The notes: generated from the letters alone by a model not told the origin. 64,000 nucleotides of DNA from Acanthosoma haemorrhoidale (GCA_930367205.1 OV884009.1:123760639-123824638); one strand, 5' to 3'; shown: positions 45,786-58,026, counted from the first letter of the stretch. Numbers and translations are program-made.

Positions 45786-47060
45786 AAGGGTTGGCCAAAA
45801 AGTCCGTTCGGTTTTTTAAGTGAAAATAAGACACAACTTTTAAACACAAAGCGATTTATTCAATCAATGATATAATTGCCGTTTTGTTCCAGTATCTTCT
45901 GCCATCTCATGGGCAGATTCATAATTCCATGCTCAAAGAATTTCCTATCTTTACTGGCAAAAAAATTTTCCAAGTGGATTTTTACATCTTCTTCAGAGTT
46001 GAAGGTCTGTCCATTCAATGAATTTGAAGAGACCGAAACAGGTGGTAATCTGAAGGTGCAAGGTCGGCTGAATATGGAGGGTGCGGTAAAACTTCCCAGC
46101 CAAGCTCCAGTAATTTCTGCTGTCTGCAAAGAAGTGTGGGGTCTGGCTGGCATTGTCCAATGTGACAATCCCCTTACAGTTGGCTAGTTCTGGACACTAC
46201 TGGTGGATCGCTGCATTTAATTTGTCCAGCTGGTCACAGTACACATCCGAATTGATGGTCCTGTTCGTGGGAAGAAGTTCGTAAAAGAAAACACCCCTCC
46301 AATCCCACCAAATCGAGAGCATAACCTTCTTTGGGTGAAGTCCTGCTTTGGGGGTTGTTTGTGGTAATTCGCCGTGCTTCCCCCATGAGCGTTTTCGCTC
46401 CACATTGTTATAGACGATCCACTTTTCGTCCCCTGTGTTCATTCTCTTCAAAAAAGGATTGTTTTCTTTGCGTTGCCGCAACGAATCGCAGATGGGAATC
46501 CTTTGGGCGAGGTTAGCCTCACTAAGTTGATGGGGAACCCAAACATCGAGCCTGCTCATGTAGCCAAGTTGATGCAGATGGTTTTCAACACTCGATTTCG
46601 ATATTTTGAGGATAACTGCGATCTCCCTAGTTGTATAACGGGGATTGGTGTCAACTAATTCCTTCACTTTGTCGCTGTTAATCTCAGTTATTGGCCGGCC
46701 AGAGCGAGGTGCGTCTTGAACCGAAAAATTTCTCGATCGAAATCTTTAAAACCACTTCTGGCACACACGTTCTGTAACAGCATCCTCTCCGTATACAGCG
46801 CATATCTTCCTGCAAGTTTCCACTGCTTTCTTGCCTTTTTTAAAATAAAAAAGCATAAGGTGTCGATAATTTTCGTTTTCAGGATGATCCTAAACACACA
46901 AAATACAATCAGTCTCGTCGGAATTTCGTGTCAAACTACGTTGAAGTGTCTAGTATCTGACGAGAGCGCACTGGCAAGGGACGGACTGAAGTTAGCTACA
47001 TATTAGACTGTTTGAAGTTTCGTGACGACAAAAACCGAACGTACTTTTTGGCCAACCTGA
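45786..47060 (-). mobile_element. Mariner element, nearly full length, inactive
   Basis: About 1275 bp, the normal mariner size. Inverted ends: GGTTGGCCAAAAAGTCCGTT on the left and the reverse complement of AACGTACTTTTTGGCCAACC on the right, flanked by TA (45784-45785, 47061-47062). The minus strand encodes a mariner transposase split by frameshifts. Confidence 0.93.
45860..46897 (-). pseudogene. Mariner transposase, frameshifted
   Basis: Minus-strand pieces in order: 46688-46897 and a shifted frame around it (CAVYGEDAVTERVC, N-terminal HTH); 46197-46667 (YTTREIAVILKISKSSVENH, second HTH, then TGDEKWIVY with the first catalytic Asp and RSWGKHGE); then a stop and frameshift near 46190; LDNAS/DNARPHTS with the second catalytic Asp around 46160; a scrambled region for the third Asp; and an in-frame end (MNLPMRWQKILEQNGNYIID, 45860-45919). 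At least three frame changes make it non-functional. The enzyme family cuts and pastes its element at TA sites. Confidence 0.9.
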
Positions 47061-47066
47061 TATATA

Positions 47067-47567
47067 TTGTTGAGATATTCGAATGTTGTGATTTACATTT
47101 GGAAATTAGCGGGAATTAAAGGGTGTTAAACGACCCGTGGATCAGGAAGGCTATGGAAAAAAGGCGGGAAAAGGAAGATGGCGAGAGCAGTTGTTCGTCA
47201 GAGATCGCGGTAGACGTCACAACTGTGGAGAGAAAAGAAGAGCATGGAGAACCTAGGAAATTTTGTTTGATGTGATGGAACCTGAAGTAGGAACAACCAA
47301 AGGAGGAGGAATTTGTTGAAAAGAGAGCATTGAGGAAATAGCAGTGGAGATAACTGACCGTGTGGCATATAACAGAAAAGTGAGCAAGGAAGGACGAGAA
47401 CGGGAGCAGACTGGCTGGCCAGTCGTGAGAGGTAGTGGGTAAGAAAAAATAGTTTGTAATAACCATGGTTAATTGTTAAGAACATGCATGTTAAAAAAAA
47501 AATTTGAATAAAGTTATTTATTAAAAAATTCTCCTTTTGCCAGTCATTTCTTTTTACTATTAGCAGA
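47067..47567 (+). repeat. LTR-like repeat, family D
   Basis: Starts TGTTGAGATATTCG at 47068 and ends CTCCTTTTGCCAG ... TTAGCAGAACC. The end matches, inverted, the edges at 53066-53115 and 40730-40765. ACTGGCTGGCCAGTCG near 47408-47425 corresponds to ACTGGCCAGTCGCG in the 53 kb copy. AATAAAG at about 47507 precedes the end by some 60 bp, as a polyadenylation signal would in an LTR. No retroviral coding sequence is attached. Confidence 0.55.
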
Positions 47568-49295
47568 ACCAGAACCCTCAAATAATTTTAAAATTAAATA
47601 AAAAACATAATAATATATATATGAAAACTAAAAATAATGATAAAATAAGAGGATAAATACACATAAGACCTAAGGTAACTGAAAATAAACTGGATATTGA
47701 AGGTAAAACCAAAAAGTATGAGGGTTGAGCCACAAACAGGAATGTAAGTCATTAATGTGTTAGTGAAATTAAGAGTTCTTGTGCATAATGATAAATGTAA
47801 ATGGGCATAATGAGTATTTGGGTGCCTCAGTGATGGTAGCTACGAAGTAAAGTCACTAGTTGGGGTCCATCAGTTCAGATGGTTTCAGAAAGAAGGGGTC
47901 AGAATTATTTTGATCTCACCAGTTACCTGCCTGATGTGGTTGCTTACATCATGTCTTGTTGTCTGTCATCTTTCGGGATCCCATTTGGCCTCTAACATCA
48001 CCTTCCTTATCCCGGGTTCCCAAAGGGTGTGAAGCTTGAAAGTGAGTATTATTGATTTATTAATATTAATTTCATCTTTACAATTCATGTGAAATGCCAA
48101 ATCGTGTAAACGGTTCAAGACTATCTTTTCACAAGTGACTAAAAACTGAAGCTTACTGTCTAACTTGTCTAGCTTTCGTGATTCACGCCCTGTAGGAACC
48201 CAGCATTACTCAAGCATAGTTAGTGAGGTCAGAATCAGAGAAGAAAAAAATTCAGGGTGTAACCTCACCCCACATGAAAAAACTCTGGTGTAGTTTTCAG
48301 CCAGTTCTCTCTCAGGATGCTCTCTAGTTGGTTGGAGATCACCAATCTTCTGAGCCCTCCCTTTTTCTGAAATTTTTCAGGAGCTATGGCTCAACACCCC
48401 TCAATATACATGATGGGAGGAGACAATTAGTACATATACAAAGCTCTGCTGGATGACAGACTTGTCAATGATGATTTGTATTCTCCCTTCTTAGAAATAT
48501 CCCCAGGAAGAGGAGAGTTTCACAGGAGAGACCTGTCACTGGAGAACTGATTTAATTTATTTTTTAAAGATACATACTGTGAAATATATTTTTATTGTAG
48601 TATTAAGATAATTTTATGAGTTGAGATATCGAGTTACGTTGATGAATGAGAGAGACGACTCTCTCAAAAACATTTCTCTTTCATCAACCTAAGTTGATAT
48701 CTCAACAAATTCATCCACTCAGTTATATTCATAGTAACTCTGAACTCATAGTAAAATTATTTTAATTCCTTAGAAACTTATTTCTATTGTCTCTTTCTTT
48801 CTACCACAGTCCCAAGATACAAAAAAATTCAATCCTACTGTTCGTACGTGTATTCTGAGGATACTCAAATAGCTCTTTTTTTCCACCCCTCTAATCTCCC
48901 AAGTTTGAGAGCAAATGCCTGAGCGTAGATTGATCTATAAACCGGAACTACTGGTGTTTCTTTTTTCAATATTACTTATTTTATTCATTCATTCATTCTT
49001 TGTTCATCCTCTTTGTATACATTCAAGGATTTTTTTTTGCCATCACTAGGCAATGCCTTAAATTAATCATTTTCCTGGTTCATTGATCCCCTGCTATAAT
49101 AAATTGGCATCAGAGATTTGAAAGGTATTTAGGTGAAAGTGTTGACAATAGGGAGTATTTGAATCATATTTACCTCTATTGCTATAAAGTATTTATTTTT
49201 GGCTTTAGAAAGAATTGGAAGTATTTATGTTATATTGTAAATGGATAATATACATATGTATACACAGAAATAATTATAATCATTCTATATTTTAG
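47568..49295. other. Intron sequence, nothing recognised
   Basis: Intron leading to Trpm exon 11. 47820-48540 is less AT-rich and may include an old repeat, but no coding motif or terminal repeat is found. Confidence 0.45.
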
Positions 49296-49649
49296 ACTGT
49301 CGATTTTCGTCTCAGAAAACTGGAAGAAATAGCTGAACAAACCACCAAAACATTGGAAGTAATACATCGTTTTATGGTAGTACATAGTCGTCAAGTTCAT
49401 CATGAATTTACAACTGATGTTCAAAGACCTCGAAGAGCTAGTGAACACTCAGAGCCTTTTTCAGATTTTTTTGATATAAATAATTTAATTGTTGATAAAG
49501 CACGAAAAAAAGGGCCTGTCCGTGCAATGACTGAAGTAAGGCCGGACTATGTTTTCTACGAGCCATATAACTATGTTCCAAAACAAACTTCAGCAATTAA
49601 AACTGAAAAAAGTACCAAAACTGCATATGTAGAAGGAAATTCTGATAAG
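49296..49649 (+). CDS. Trpm: Trpm exon 11: end of coiled coil and linker
   Basis: Reads TVDFRLRKLEEIAEQTTKTL, closing the coiled coil begun in exon 10, then a basic/polar tail including KGPVRAMTEVRPDYVFYEPY. The heptad-like Leu/Ile spacing and the position directly after the TRP region fit TRPM. The acceptor ATTTTAG ends at 49295 and the donor AAG|GTAAGT begins at 49650. Phase 0 at both ends. The downstream half is less conserved between families, so its limits rest mainly on splice sites and the open frame. Confidence 0.9.
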
Positions 49650-51284
49650 GTAAGTCAATTTTAGTTTGTACATGCCTAAATTAAAAATTTTTTTCAAGAA
49701 AATTTAGTTTTATCGCTTAAGTGCAGATAATTTAAAGCATAAAAAAATGTGTATGTTGAGAGAACCACTTCTCTCCATTTTTAGCTCTTTATCGAACTCG
49801 TCGTTTTCTCTTGAGTTTTTCTTCACAGAGCTTATCCATTTTTCAAGTTCTTTGTAGAATCAATCCTTCTTCTCTGATGAGCCTTTTAGAAGATCCTACA
49901 AGGTGTGTTCATGGCAATGTGAACTTTTTTTTGCTTTTAAACTTGTTTATCAGTTCGTTAAAAATTGTGGCATCATAGTAACAATTGAGTTAGATTGTTT
50001 AAATGTTGGTTCTGGGACCATATATTATCACCTGTCCACTCCCCCTTTTCTCCTACCTTCCTCCGGATGCAATTCTATTCTCATTGTGAAAGCACCCCTC
50101 TCGTCTTATTTCTAGTTTTGATTCTTAGTTTGTTTTTTTCTTCATGCGAAATGCATTGTTTTCCCATTTTCCTTAATGTGGTAACCACTTTTCTGTTTAT
50201 TGGCGTTTTCTATTCACTGCTAAAGACGATTTTCAACTTAGAACTATGTGCAAATGCAAACTCCTTTAATATGAAAAATCAGGTATTTTACACATTCACT
50301 TTGAATCATGATTTGGCCATTTTATGTTACTGAGGAGTGTCGATACCTTTCAATGTAAGGACATCGAGGAAATTGTTAAAAGTAATTTTCACATTACAAT
50401 TAAAATTATTTATTTACGAATCTATGTCTACGATATGTTTACAAATCACACCTAAGAGGTTCATCTCCACAATTAAAGTCTATTAAAAATCATTGAAATC
50501 AATTTAGTAACAAATTGATTGACTAATTACTGCAGAATGGAAAATCTAGTACCAGCGTTCCTCGATCAAATAAAAATCATACACATTGAGTTGTAGAATA
50601 GTTCTCTACTTTCGAAAGGTAGGTTTATTCAATTTTGTAAAGTTTCTACTTTCTTTATAATAACAAATTACCCATGAGCATGCAAATTGTCATTGCATAG
50701 TTATTCACTGGTAATGTAAAAAGAAAAAGCTGCTATTACTCAATAGAGACTGGATAAAATGAAACCTAAATAGTCTGGCATTAAGATCTATAGACCCATT
50801 GTGTCTGTTTTTATTTAGTCATTAGACCCGTTTTTATTTAGTCGTTCCCTACAGTTTAGAACTTTGATCTGCTATATACTTCTCAATAATATTGATTTTT
50901 CCAATGTTGGGAATAATTTATAGATTTTGAAGGGTGCTAATTACGATCCATAATTTTGATAGTGCATTCGTAATTTTTAGTTATTACGGTAGAATCAAAA
51001 TTGGTACCCTTCAAATTCAATAAAAACCTCCTCAGATTGACAGAAGCAATTCAAAGCTACAAAAAACAAAACAAAAAAAAAACACTGTACAGATATCTCT
51101 TGACTTTTTGATGACAATTTTTTGGAAATAAAAATATCATTTTTTCTGGAATATCCATGATTTCCTTTCAGAACTGTGGGCTTTCATTATTTAACTTTTA
51201 ATATGTTTTTAAGCTAAACTCAAGCTCAGAGTTGACTTTTAAACAATATTTAATTATCAGCTAAATTGTAAATATTTTTTTAAC
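49650..51284. other. Intron sequence, nothing recognised
   Basis: AT-rich intron after Trpm exon 11. No motif is recognised. Confidence 0.5.
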
Positions 51285-51412
51285 CCGGATTCTTTCTCAG
51301 TCTGAAGTGACTGAGCTAACCCTAAATAATTCTTAGAGAACCACAGAAAAAATCTTTCAGGATTCGAACCCAGGACGGCATACTTAATCGACTATCAAGA
51401 GGCTAAGGTTGT
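51285..51412 (-). repeat. tRNA-derived SINE-like fragment
   Basis: The minus strand carries a B-box GGGTTCGAATCC (complement of 51360-51371) and an A-box-like CCTTAGCCTCTTGATAGTC (complement of 51390-51408), spaced as in a tRNA promoter, followed by a non-tRNA tail (GATTTTTTCTGTGG). It is a different family from the foldback repeats at 2900 and 9592. Confidence 0.55.
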
Positions 51413-53065
51413 GGTTTGATTGAGAGGAGACAGTTGAGTATTTTGAATGTTGCTTTGATCATGTGTATTCAAAAAACTAACTGATTGATCCTGAGGTATG
51501 AAGAATCAATAATAGTTTAGAATATCTCATTGTACATACGCAACAAAAATAATAAGTTATGAATTAAAATCACAAACTTTAAAAACCTATAAATCCTTCC
51601 CACAATTAGAAGACTCAGTAATATATAAAATATGCATGGGAAAACAAAAATTAAATTACTTTAATTAATATTTAATTTAAATTTTATTACCACCCTTCAA
51701 GAATTGAGCATGTAATTAGTAAATATATCTTTGTTAGATGGATCCCATTTTAATTGAGGTTATACAGTTTTATTGGCTCTTTTATTATCACGTTTCATTG
51801 CTATTTGTTACTTCAAAGTCAGTTTTGCTGGGAAGTTAGTTCCATTATAAATAAAACGTTCAACTAAAAGATCATAAACATATTCTAAGTAACATCAAAA
51901 TGATATCTTTTTTTCATTATAGACTGATTTTATGAACTGAGCCAGTCTATCGCTAATTGCTCTGCCATTTAATAATACAAATACATTGCTCCATTATTTC
52001 TGTGAAAAATTTTCCCTTTTTACAATCTACCTTTACATAACTTAGGGGGATACTGAAAAAATTAGTGCCATTAAAAAGGATAATCGTTATATTGATTCAG
52101 GTAGCCAGTGTTATAGTTAGTGTCTTCTATTATCACTGGTTTATTTCTATTTAATAATTTTATTTCATTTATGATATTATATAATATCATGAGTAGGTGA
52201 AATCTGATATGTATTCAAAACCAATAGAGCACTCAAATTAAACTAATTCTGTTATAAAACTATTTTTAGTGCATTTTGCACCGAATTCAACAAACAACCA
52301 ATATTCTCAAGTAGATGACCAGACAGAACACTGGGGTGGTAGAAAAAAATTCAAACCTCCACTTCTTCTTCCAGGTTAAAAAGAAGGTTGCCTTAAGATT
52401 TCCTTCATTATAAATGTCTCACAAAAACGGTAGATTGCATCTGGTGAAATGTTTTTTTGTTTTTTTTCATATCTTGTACATTGGAAAATACTATGATCAT
52501 TAATATTTTGGTGAACTGTGATTGCTAGTATTGTTGATATCTGGAGCAACCTCCACATCTGATTCGTGCATCGGCCTGAATGCAAATTATTCCAACTTGG
52601 AGATTTGGATTGTTCTATCTCGTATTCTACTTCTTTTCTTTTCCTATGTTCTTCCTATATGTTAATATAATAAAATGATCCTTCTTATAGCACACTTTTT
52701 GCAGCTCAATTTTGATTGGAAGGTTGATGGCAGTAATGGAGTGTACATAAAAGCTATGGTGGTTTGTCCTAGCATCTTTATACTTAAAAAAGTAGTCACC
52801 ATAGCTGAGGCCTACTGTCAAGTTTGTATGAATGTTTATCTTTGTTGGGTGAAAAAAATGACTACGAAGAGAGTGAAGAATAAACTTTTAGTAGAAATAT
52901 TTATTCATGGCAAACCATCAAGATATCTTATTATTTTGGTGAAGTATATTTTTGAATGATCAGTGGTCCTTTTTGTGGGTGTAATTTAGAAAGTTTAAGG
53001 AAATATACTATTACGTTTTTTATCTTTTAATAGTTTATATTTAAATTTAACCTGAGGTTTTATAG
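51413..53065. other. Intron sequence, nothing recognised
   Basis: AT-rich intronic DNA. A short open frame at 52675-52959 shows no family motif. Confidence 0.5.
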
Positions 53066-53506
53066 AGGTTCTGTTAACATAAGAAAGAATTCTGGCAAAA
53101 GGAAAATTGTTTATTTACAAATCGATTTATGGATTTAATATACATCTAAGCACGTACGTGATAAATTTTACAATGTTAAAATTAAACTTAAAATGTACTT
53201 TATTATAATCGCGACTGGCCAGTTTTTCTTTGTTGTGATCTACGCGTGGTTCCTCTTTGTGCTGAGCGTGATCCCACGATGCGTGCCTCGTTGTCGTCTT
53301 TTCTCGAGCGTGTCTGCCTGGTCAATTTGGCGTCTTCTCTGGTTGCTGGGTCAAATTGAATGAGGACGATCCCGTGGTGATCCTCGCTTTTATACGCTCT
53401 GTTGCCATCTTGGATCTTTTAACCTCTTTGGTTTTCCAATGCTCATTAAATTTGAGTTTATATCCAAAGTAATATCACTCACTCACAACGTATAAATATC
53501 ACAACA
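53066..53506 (-). repeat. LTR-like repeat, family D (possible solo LTR)
   Basis: On the minus strand it starts TGTTGTGATATTTATACG at 53506 and ends TTATGTTAACAGAACCT. In between are a TATA box (GAGCGTATAAAAGCGAGG, complement of about 53386-53403), a CpG-containing stretch and AATAAAG about 210 bp downstream of the TATA. This is the U3-R-U5 layout of an LTR. No matching target duplication was found. Confidence 0.55.
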
Positions 53507-53821
53507 ATACTTTTTAATCCTAATTAACATTGAACCGGATTTCAGTTCATTGAGAGAAAAGTCAACGACTGGTCAGACTTTTAATCTATAAACCATCCCG
53601 GAGAAACTAAGAAAGGGGGAAGAAGGCCAGCTCTACCAGAGGAATAAGAATGGAAGGAAGCTTTTTAAACCAATTATGGCTACACTTCAGTTACAGATAG
53701 TGGAGAAATTCTAGAAAGAGTCCACTCATTTGACTGCATGGGTGGGGATCAGAATTACAGAAAAAGGCAGTATCAATCCAGGAGTTAGCAATAGAATACA
53801 TAAGCCTCAACAATTGAGAAA

Positions 53822-53945
53822 TAAAAAAAACTAACTGAAGAAACGCTAACTTGAAACAGCTGACTTCTTATCATAAAATATCAATATTCACACAGTGGAT
53901 TTTTGAGATATTGAAGTTTGGACAAAACATCATTCAGATGAATGA
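53822..53945. repeat. Direct repeat, left copy
   Basis: About 120 bp (AAACTAACTGAAGAAA ... ACAAAACATCATTCAGATG) repeated with roughly 90% identity at 54722-54842 in the same orientation. The copies are 900 bp apart. Confidence 0.88.
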
Positions 53946-54721
53946 TTTTCAGAGAAATTTGATACAGCCTTCTCCTGATACTACTCTGAAAATGACAGGA
54001 ACAGCTTCTTGATGTTAAGTTGTGGGTCACGAAAATAATTAAAAAATTTTTTATGGCCACAGTAATGGTTTTTTTTTTGTGAGACATTGAATTGAGATGC
54101 TTCTTAATCAATTTCCAAACATTTTTATTTTGCTTTGTGGGGCCTATTACCATGACAGCCTCTCTTGTCAGAAAGGGACTAATTTTGCAGTTTCCCTTTT
54201 CTTACAATCCTCAAACGTTTAACACCTATTTGAATATACTATATAATGAAAGTTCAACAAAATTAGATGATCGTTGCACCAACAGCAACTGAATAATTCC
54301 ACAGAAAGCTTCTAAGTTGTTTAGATTCATTAAGATATGTTCTGAGGCTATCAACTTCCATGTATGAGGAAAGAAGTGTGGCTTATAGATGTTTGTCTGT
54401 AGACTTTCAAAACTTCGTGATGAGCTTTAACTGCTGTATGGTTTTAACTTTCAAGTAACAGACTTTCTTATAGCAGCGAGTTATTTCAGCAAAAAGTGTA
54501 CCTGGTTGTTTCTTTCCTATGAAGTCAATGAATGTACTCCTGACTTCATTGCCTTGCAAGTTTATTTACTTCTCTCTTTCACTTTTCTTTCTGTAAAGGT
54601 CTCTTCCCTCGACTACGACTCCCTACTAGTCATTTGTAACAATAGAGCCCATATTTTAGCAAAAAACAAACACAAATCTTCTGAAAACCTAAACTAACCA
54701 CGAGGAGATATTTGTTTATAT

Positions 54722-54842
54722 GTAAAAAAACTAACTGAAGAAAAGCAAACTTCAAACGCTGACTTGTTATCATAAAATATTAATATCTCACACACTGGAT
54801 TTTTGAGATATTGATATTTGGACAAAACATCATTTAGATGAA
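54722..54842. repeat. Direct repeat, right copy
   Basis: Second copy of the 53822-53945 repeat, ending about 100 bp before the acceptor of Trpm exon 12. The 0.8 kb between the copies has no recognised coding capacity. This could be a terminal direct repeat pair or a local duplication. Confidence 0.88.
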
Positions 54843-54941
54843 AAAGGGCACTTGAGCTTGATTGGCTTTTTTGCACCTACTGCCTCAATTGTAAAACATT
54901 TGATATGTAATGTGTTATAATATACTTATTTTCATTTCCAG

Positions 54942-55195
54942 ATATCAGAAGAATCCATAGAAGAAGAAATCTATAATGCTATTATTCCTGGTAGCGAAGA
55001 AAACTCAATAAAATTTATGGTTCATCACCAATTATCTCAAACACATTCTGAACCTGATACTGCCATTACTGACTCTTCCAGTCGTCAAGTTGGGGTAGAA
55101 CATTCAGTTACTTGGGCAGAACCTAGCATTAAAGTAATACCACCCACTTCTCATGGAAGATCAATGCTAATGGCTATGCATACAGAATATACCAG
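54942..55195 (+). CDS. Trpm: Trpm exon 12: C-terminal tail
   Basis: Acidic start ISEESIEEEIYNAIIPGSEE followed by a Ser/Thr/His-rich stretch. No catalytic motif is present. The acceptor TTTCCAG ends at 54941. The donor ACCAG|GTATCT leaves two bases of a Ser codon that exon 13 completes, so the phase match with exon 13 supports it. The function of this tail is unknown; it is probably cytosolic and disordered. Confidence 0.83.
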
Positions 55196-57018
55196 GTATC
55201 TCAACAGAATATAGACTTATTGATAATCATTAAGCAGTAATATTCCATTATCAAGATTTGAACACAATTTTTCATAAAATATTCATAATTATAAACAAAT
55301 ACAATAAAAACAGTTATTTACTATAATATTCACAGCCAAAAACCAGTTAATATATTTTTTTTGGCAGAAACATGATTGATGAATTATCGCTCTTTGAATT
55401 TATTTACACCTTTGAAAGTCACTATAATGTTACCTAAAGAAAGAATAAGTTGGCCAAGCATGTTGTATCACATAATTAAGCATTTCCTTGTAGCTTGCAG
55501 AAAAGTTGTAAACACAACTTTAATGTTGTAACATAACTTTAATAGTTATTAGTGATAGTCCACATAAATTTGAACAAATTTTGCATAGTATTAATTAGGT
55601 TGTTGAGATCTTTAATTTTATACCATTTTTAATATGGTAGGAAAATATCTTGATCACCAATTAATTAACAACACTTAGTTAATAATTCAGAGTTTTTATG
55701 GAGTTTCTAGTATTTTTCCAACATACATGTAAAATTTCATTTCCTTTAGAAGACTTATCACCAACTCAGAATTTTCGTTTTTAGAATATGTGATTTACTT
55801 ATTTTTGTTAAATTCACCTCATAAAGAGGAATAGGCCTGATAAATTAATTAGACAAATACACAATTGTTAGCATTAAATAAAAATAAGTATTTATAATTT
55901 TTTTAGATGATTCATTTAACTCAATAATAAACAACTGTAACACTTCATGAAACATATAATAAATAAATGATGTATAATAGTAATAATAAGGGCATAACTA
56001 TAACATGATAACATATTAAGACATGTGAAATTCTAAAACAGGCTGACAGACAAAGGATTGAAAACATTACATTTTCTGGTTTGAAAAACCAACAAAACCC
56101 TAAAACACAAATGTGTAACTAAACTTTTAGAGGTTAAGCATTGTAAATGGGATCAAAAGAAAGTATTAATAATTTTTTTGATTTTAGTAAGTTTTCTGTT
56201 TCTAAAAGGTTTTTTTGCTTTCTAGGGAAAATAAAAGATTATAAAAACTTTGACTCTTGCTTAGCAAGTTTTTCATAATAACTTCATTTTTCAGTGTTAT
56301 ATGACATGTCTTTTTTCTTTCATTCTTTAACTCTTGTCTTGATTATATAATAGAATCAGATAACTGTATTATGATAGTCTTAGACTATTTTATAACTATA
56401 TATGTTAATTGAGTTATCCAGTTATTGTAAGCTTAAAGAGAGTGTTACTTGCAAGTTTTAGTGCCTGGAAGTTTAATACTTCTAACTGCAGAAACTCAGG
56501 TTAGAATTCTAGCTTCTTATTAAGGATTTTTTCTTTGGAAAATGTGTCTGGTCACGATTCCTGAGGAAAAATAAGCAGCTACTTAACCAAAGAAGTAGTG
56601 AATCTGGTTTTTAAAACTGAAATAAGGTTGAGAAGTAACTACTTCACCACCCACGCTACCTCTTCAGTGCCACCTACCAAGTAATGCCTAAAGCAATCTC
56701 GGTCGGCCCTACCTCTTCATTAGGTGTTGTGCAATGGATTTATTTTATTTAATAGCTTTTTTTAAAATTTATTCTGTAACTGCTTTCTCCTAGTTATCTA
56801 ATAATAGATATAATATTTGTGATGTAACCCTATATATAATTTTCTTTGCTTAAAGAAGGAGAGCCTCTACATTTCTTTTAATAAGTGATGATCAGATGTG
56901 ACTGAACTATTTGTAATATAGTTTGTAGTATAATAATATAAATTGTAATTAAAGGACTAAGTCATATGATAATCTATCATGTCAAAGTAAGTCACACTAA
57001 TATTCTATTTTATTTTAG
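55196..57018. other. Intron sequence, one possible SINE remnant
   Basis: AT-rich intron between exons 12 and 13. At 56450-56690 a B-box-like AGGTTAGAATTCT is followed by GATTTTTTCTTTGG, resembling the 51285-51412 SINE in plus orientation but badly decayed. The rest is unremarkable. Confidence 0.35.
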
Positions 57019-57313
57019 TATAACAGACGAACTGGAAACTGTTTGTGGATTATTAAGTCCACCAAAATCTCCAAGTATGCTGTCACCTTCATTACATGGA
57101 GATTTACAACCAACCCCTTCTTGCGCTAGACGTTCTCGACATTATTCAGAAATGTCTAATCCAGAAATGGCTAGGTTTTTAGAAAAAGAACATTTAAGAG
57201 ATGCGGAAGACAGTGATTATCAGTTAATGGAAGATCTAATTCAGCGACGATTAAAGTCTTCCAAAGAAAATAATATGATAAATCCTTCCAGCCTTGAAAC
57301 TGAGCGATCTCAG
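57019..57313 (+). CDS. Trpm: Trpm exon 13 of window: C-terminal tail
   Basis: After the split Ser it reads ITDELETVCGLLSPPKSPSM, then SARRSRHYSEMSN-like basic/Ser text and EDSDYQLMEDLIQRRLKSSK. Ser-Pro pairs (LLSPPKSPSML) suggest possible phosphorylation sites; that is inference. The acceptor TATTTTAG ends at 57018. The donor CAG|GTAGCT begins at 57314 and the exon ends in phase 0. It is not terminal: the frame stays open to the splice site, and reading on meets a stop only a few codons later (AI*), so a short alternative 3' end by intron retention is possible. No later exon is recognised before 64000. Confidence 0.83.
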
Positions 57314-58026
57314 GTAGCTATTTAGTGATAATTTCCTAATTTTTAAATAATTTAAGAGGTACATAGATAGAAGAAATCAATAAAAGTCTGTATTGTTTCC
57401 TAACTATTTAATACCATATAACTATTTTATTCCATGCACAGTGTTTCTTGACATGCAAGACAGCAGATTTCACCTCAGAAGTACAAGTTACAACAGTTTT
57501 TTAACTCTCCTACTTTTGAAGAACCATTTTTTAAAAAAATGTGACGTGACACCTGCTAACTTTGCTTTTTTAAACAGATTATCCTGTTGTTTTTTTTTAT
57601 ACAAAACTGGGATTTAATATTTAAAAAAAAAACAAATCTAGGAGAAATCTACTGTTTTTACCATTCATAGTGTAGAAGTTATATAACTAACAAAGTTCAT
57701 AAAAAATGGTGTATGTTTATATATTATATAATAATCTATTTTTATAAAAGTTATGTCCTGTAGACAATATTTCCTTGGCCCATAGCTTTTCCAATCATCT
57801 CTCAGAATCCTCCATTTACAGTTTGTTTGAGCTCCTGCGAAATAGACAGACCTTTTGATGTGAAGCTCAAGGGGTTTGTAATGCACTGGATCAAATGAGT
57901 AGACACAACATAACTCAAAATTATCCAGATCACATGACATTTATTTAGTAGACAAAATAAATTAAATCTTAACATAAAAAAAATGAGCTCTGATAAAAAA
58001 AAATGTCAACATTATACTTATTATCA
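57314..58026. other. Intron or 3' flank, nothing recognised
   Basis: AT-rich sequence after Trpm exon 13. Open frames at 57393-57617 and 57665-57940 have no family motif. Confidence 0.5.

Larger units (their letters stand above)
2176..57313 (+). other. Trpm: Trpm gene, internal part (13 exons, 12 complete introns)
   Basis: Thirteen GT/AG-bounded open segments on one strand join in phase into roughly 988 codons that read as a TRPM-family cation channel. The family forms tetrameric plasma-membrane channels permeable to divalent and monovalent cations. The order matches the family: C-terminal TRPM homology region, pre-S1 helix, S1-S6 with pore loop, TRP helix, coiled coil, tail. Sum of phases: 193, 190, 212, 180, 213, 158, 191, 182, 186, 357, 354, 254 and 295 nt. 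Introns range from 0.2 kb to 10.5 kb and are filled with transposons. The N-terminal exons lie left of the window. I see no C-terminal alpha-kinase, so this resembles the kinase-less invertebrate forms, though more exons could follow. The TRPM assignment is secure; the orthologue name is inferred from the usual single insect gene. Confidence 0.93.

Noticed and set aside
47116..47581. Overlapping minus-strand frames of over 110 codons
   Set aside because: They lie within the family-D LTR-like repeat, and their hydrophobic text reflects purine-rich sequence on the plus strand.
57393..57617. Possible extra Trpm exon
   Set aside because: No similarity to TRPM tails, and splice sites in the right phase were not found.
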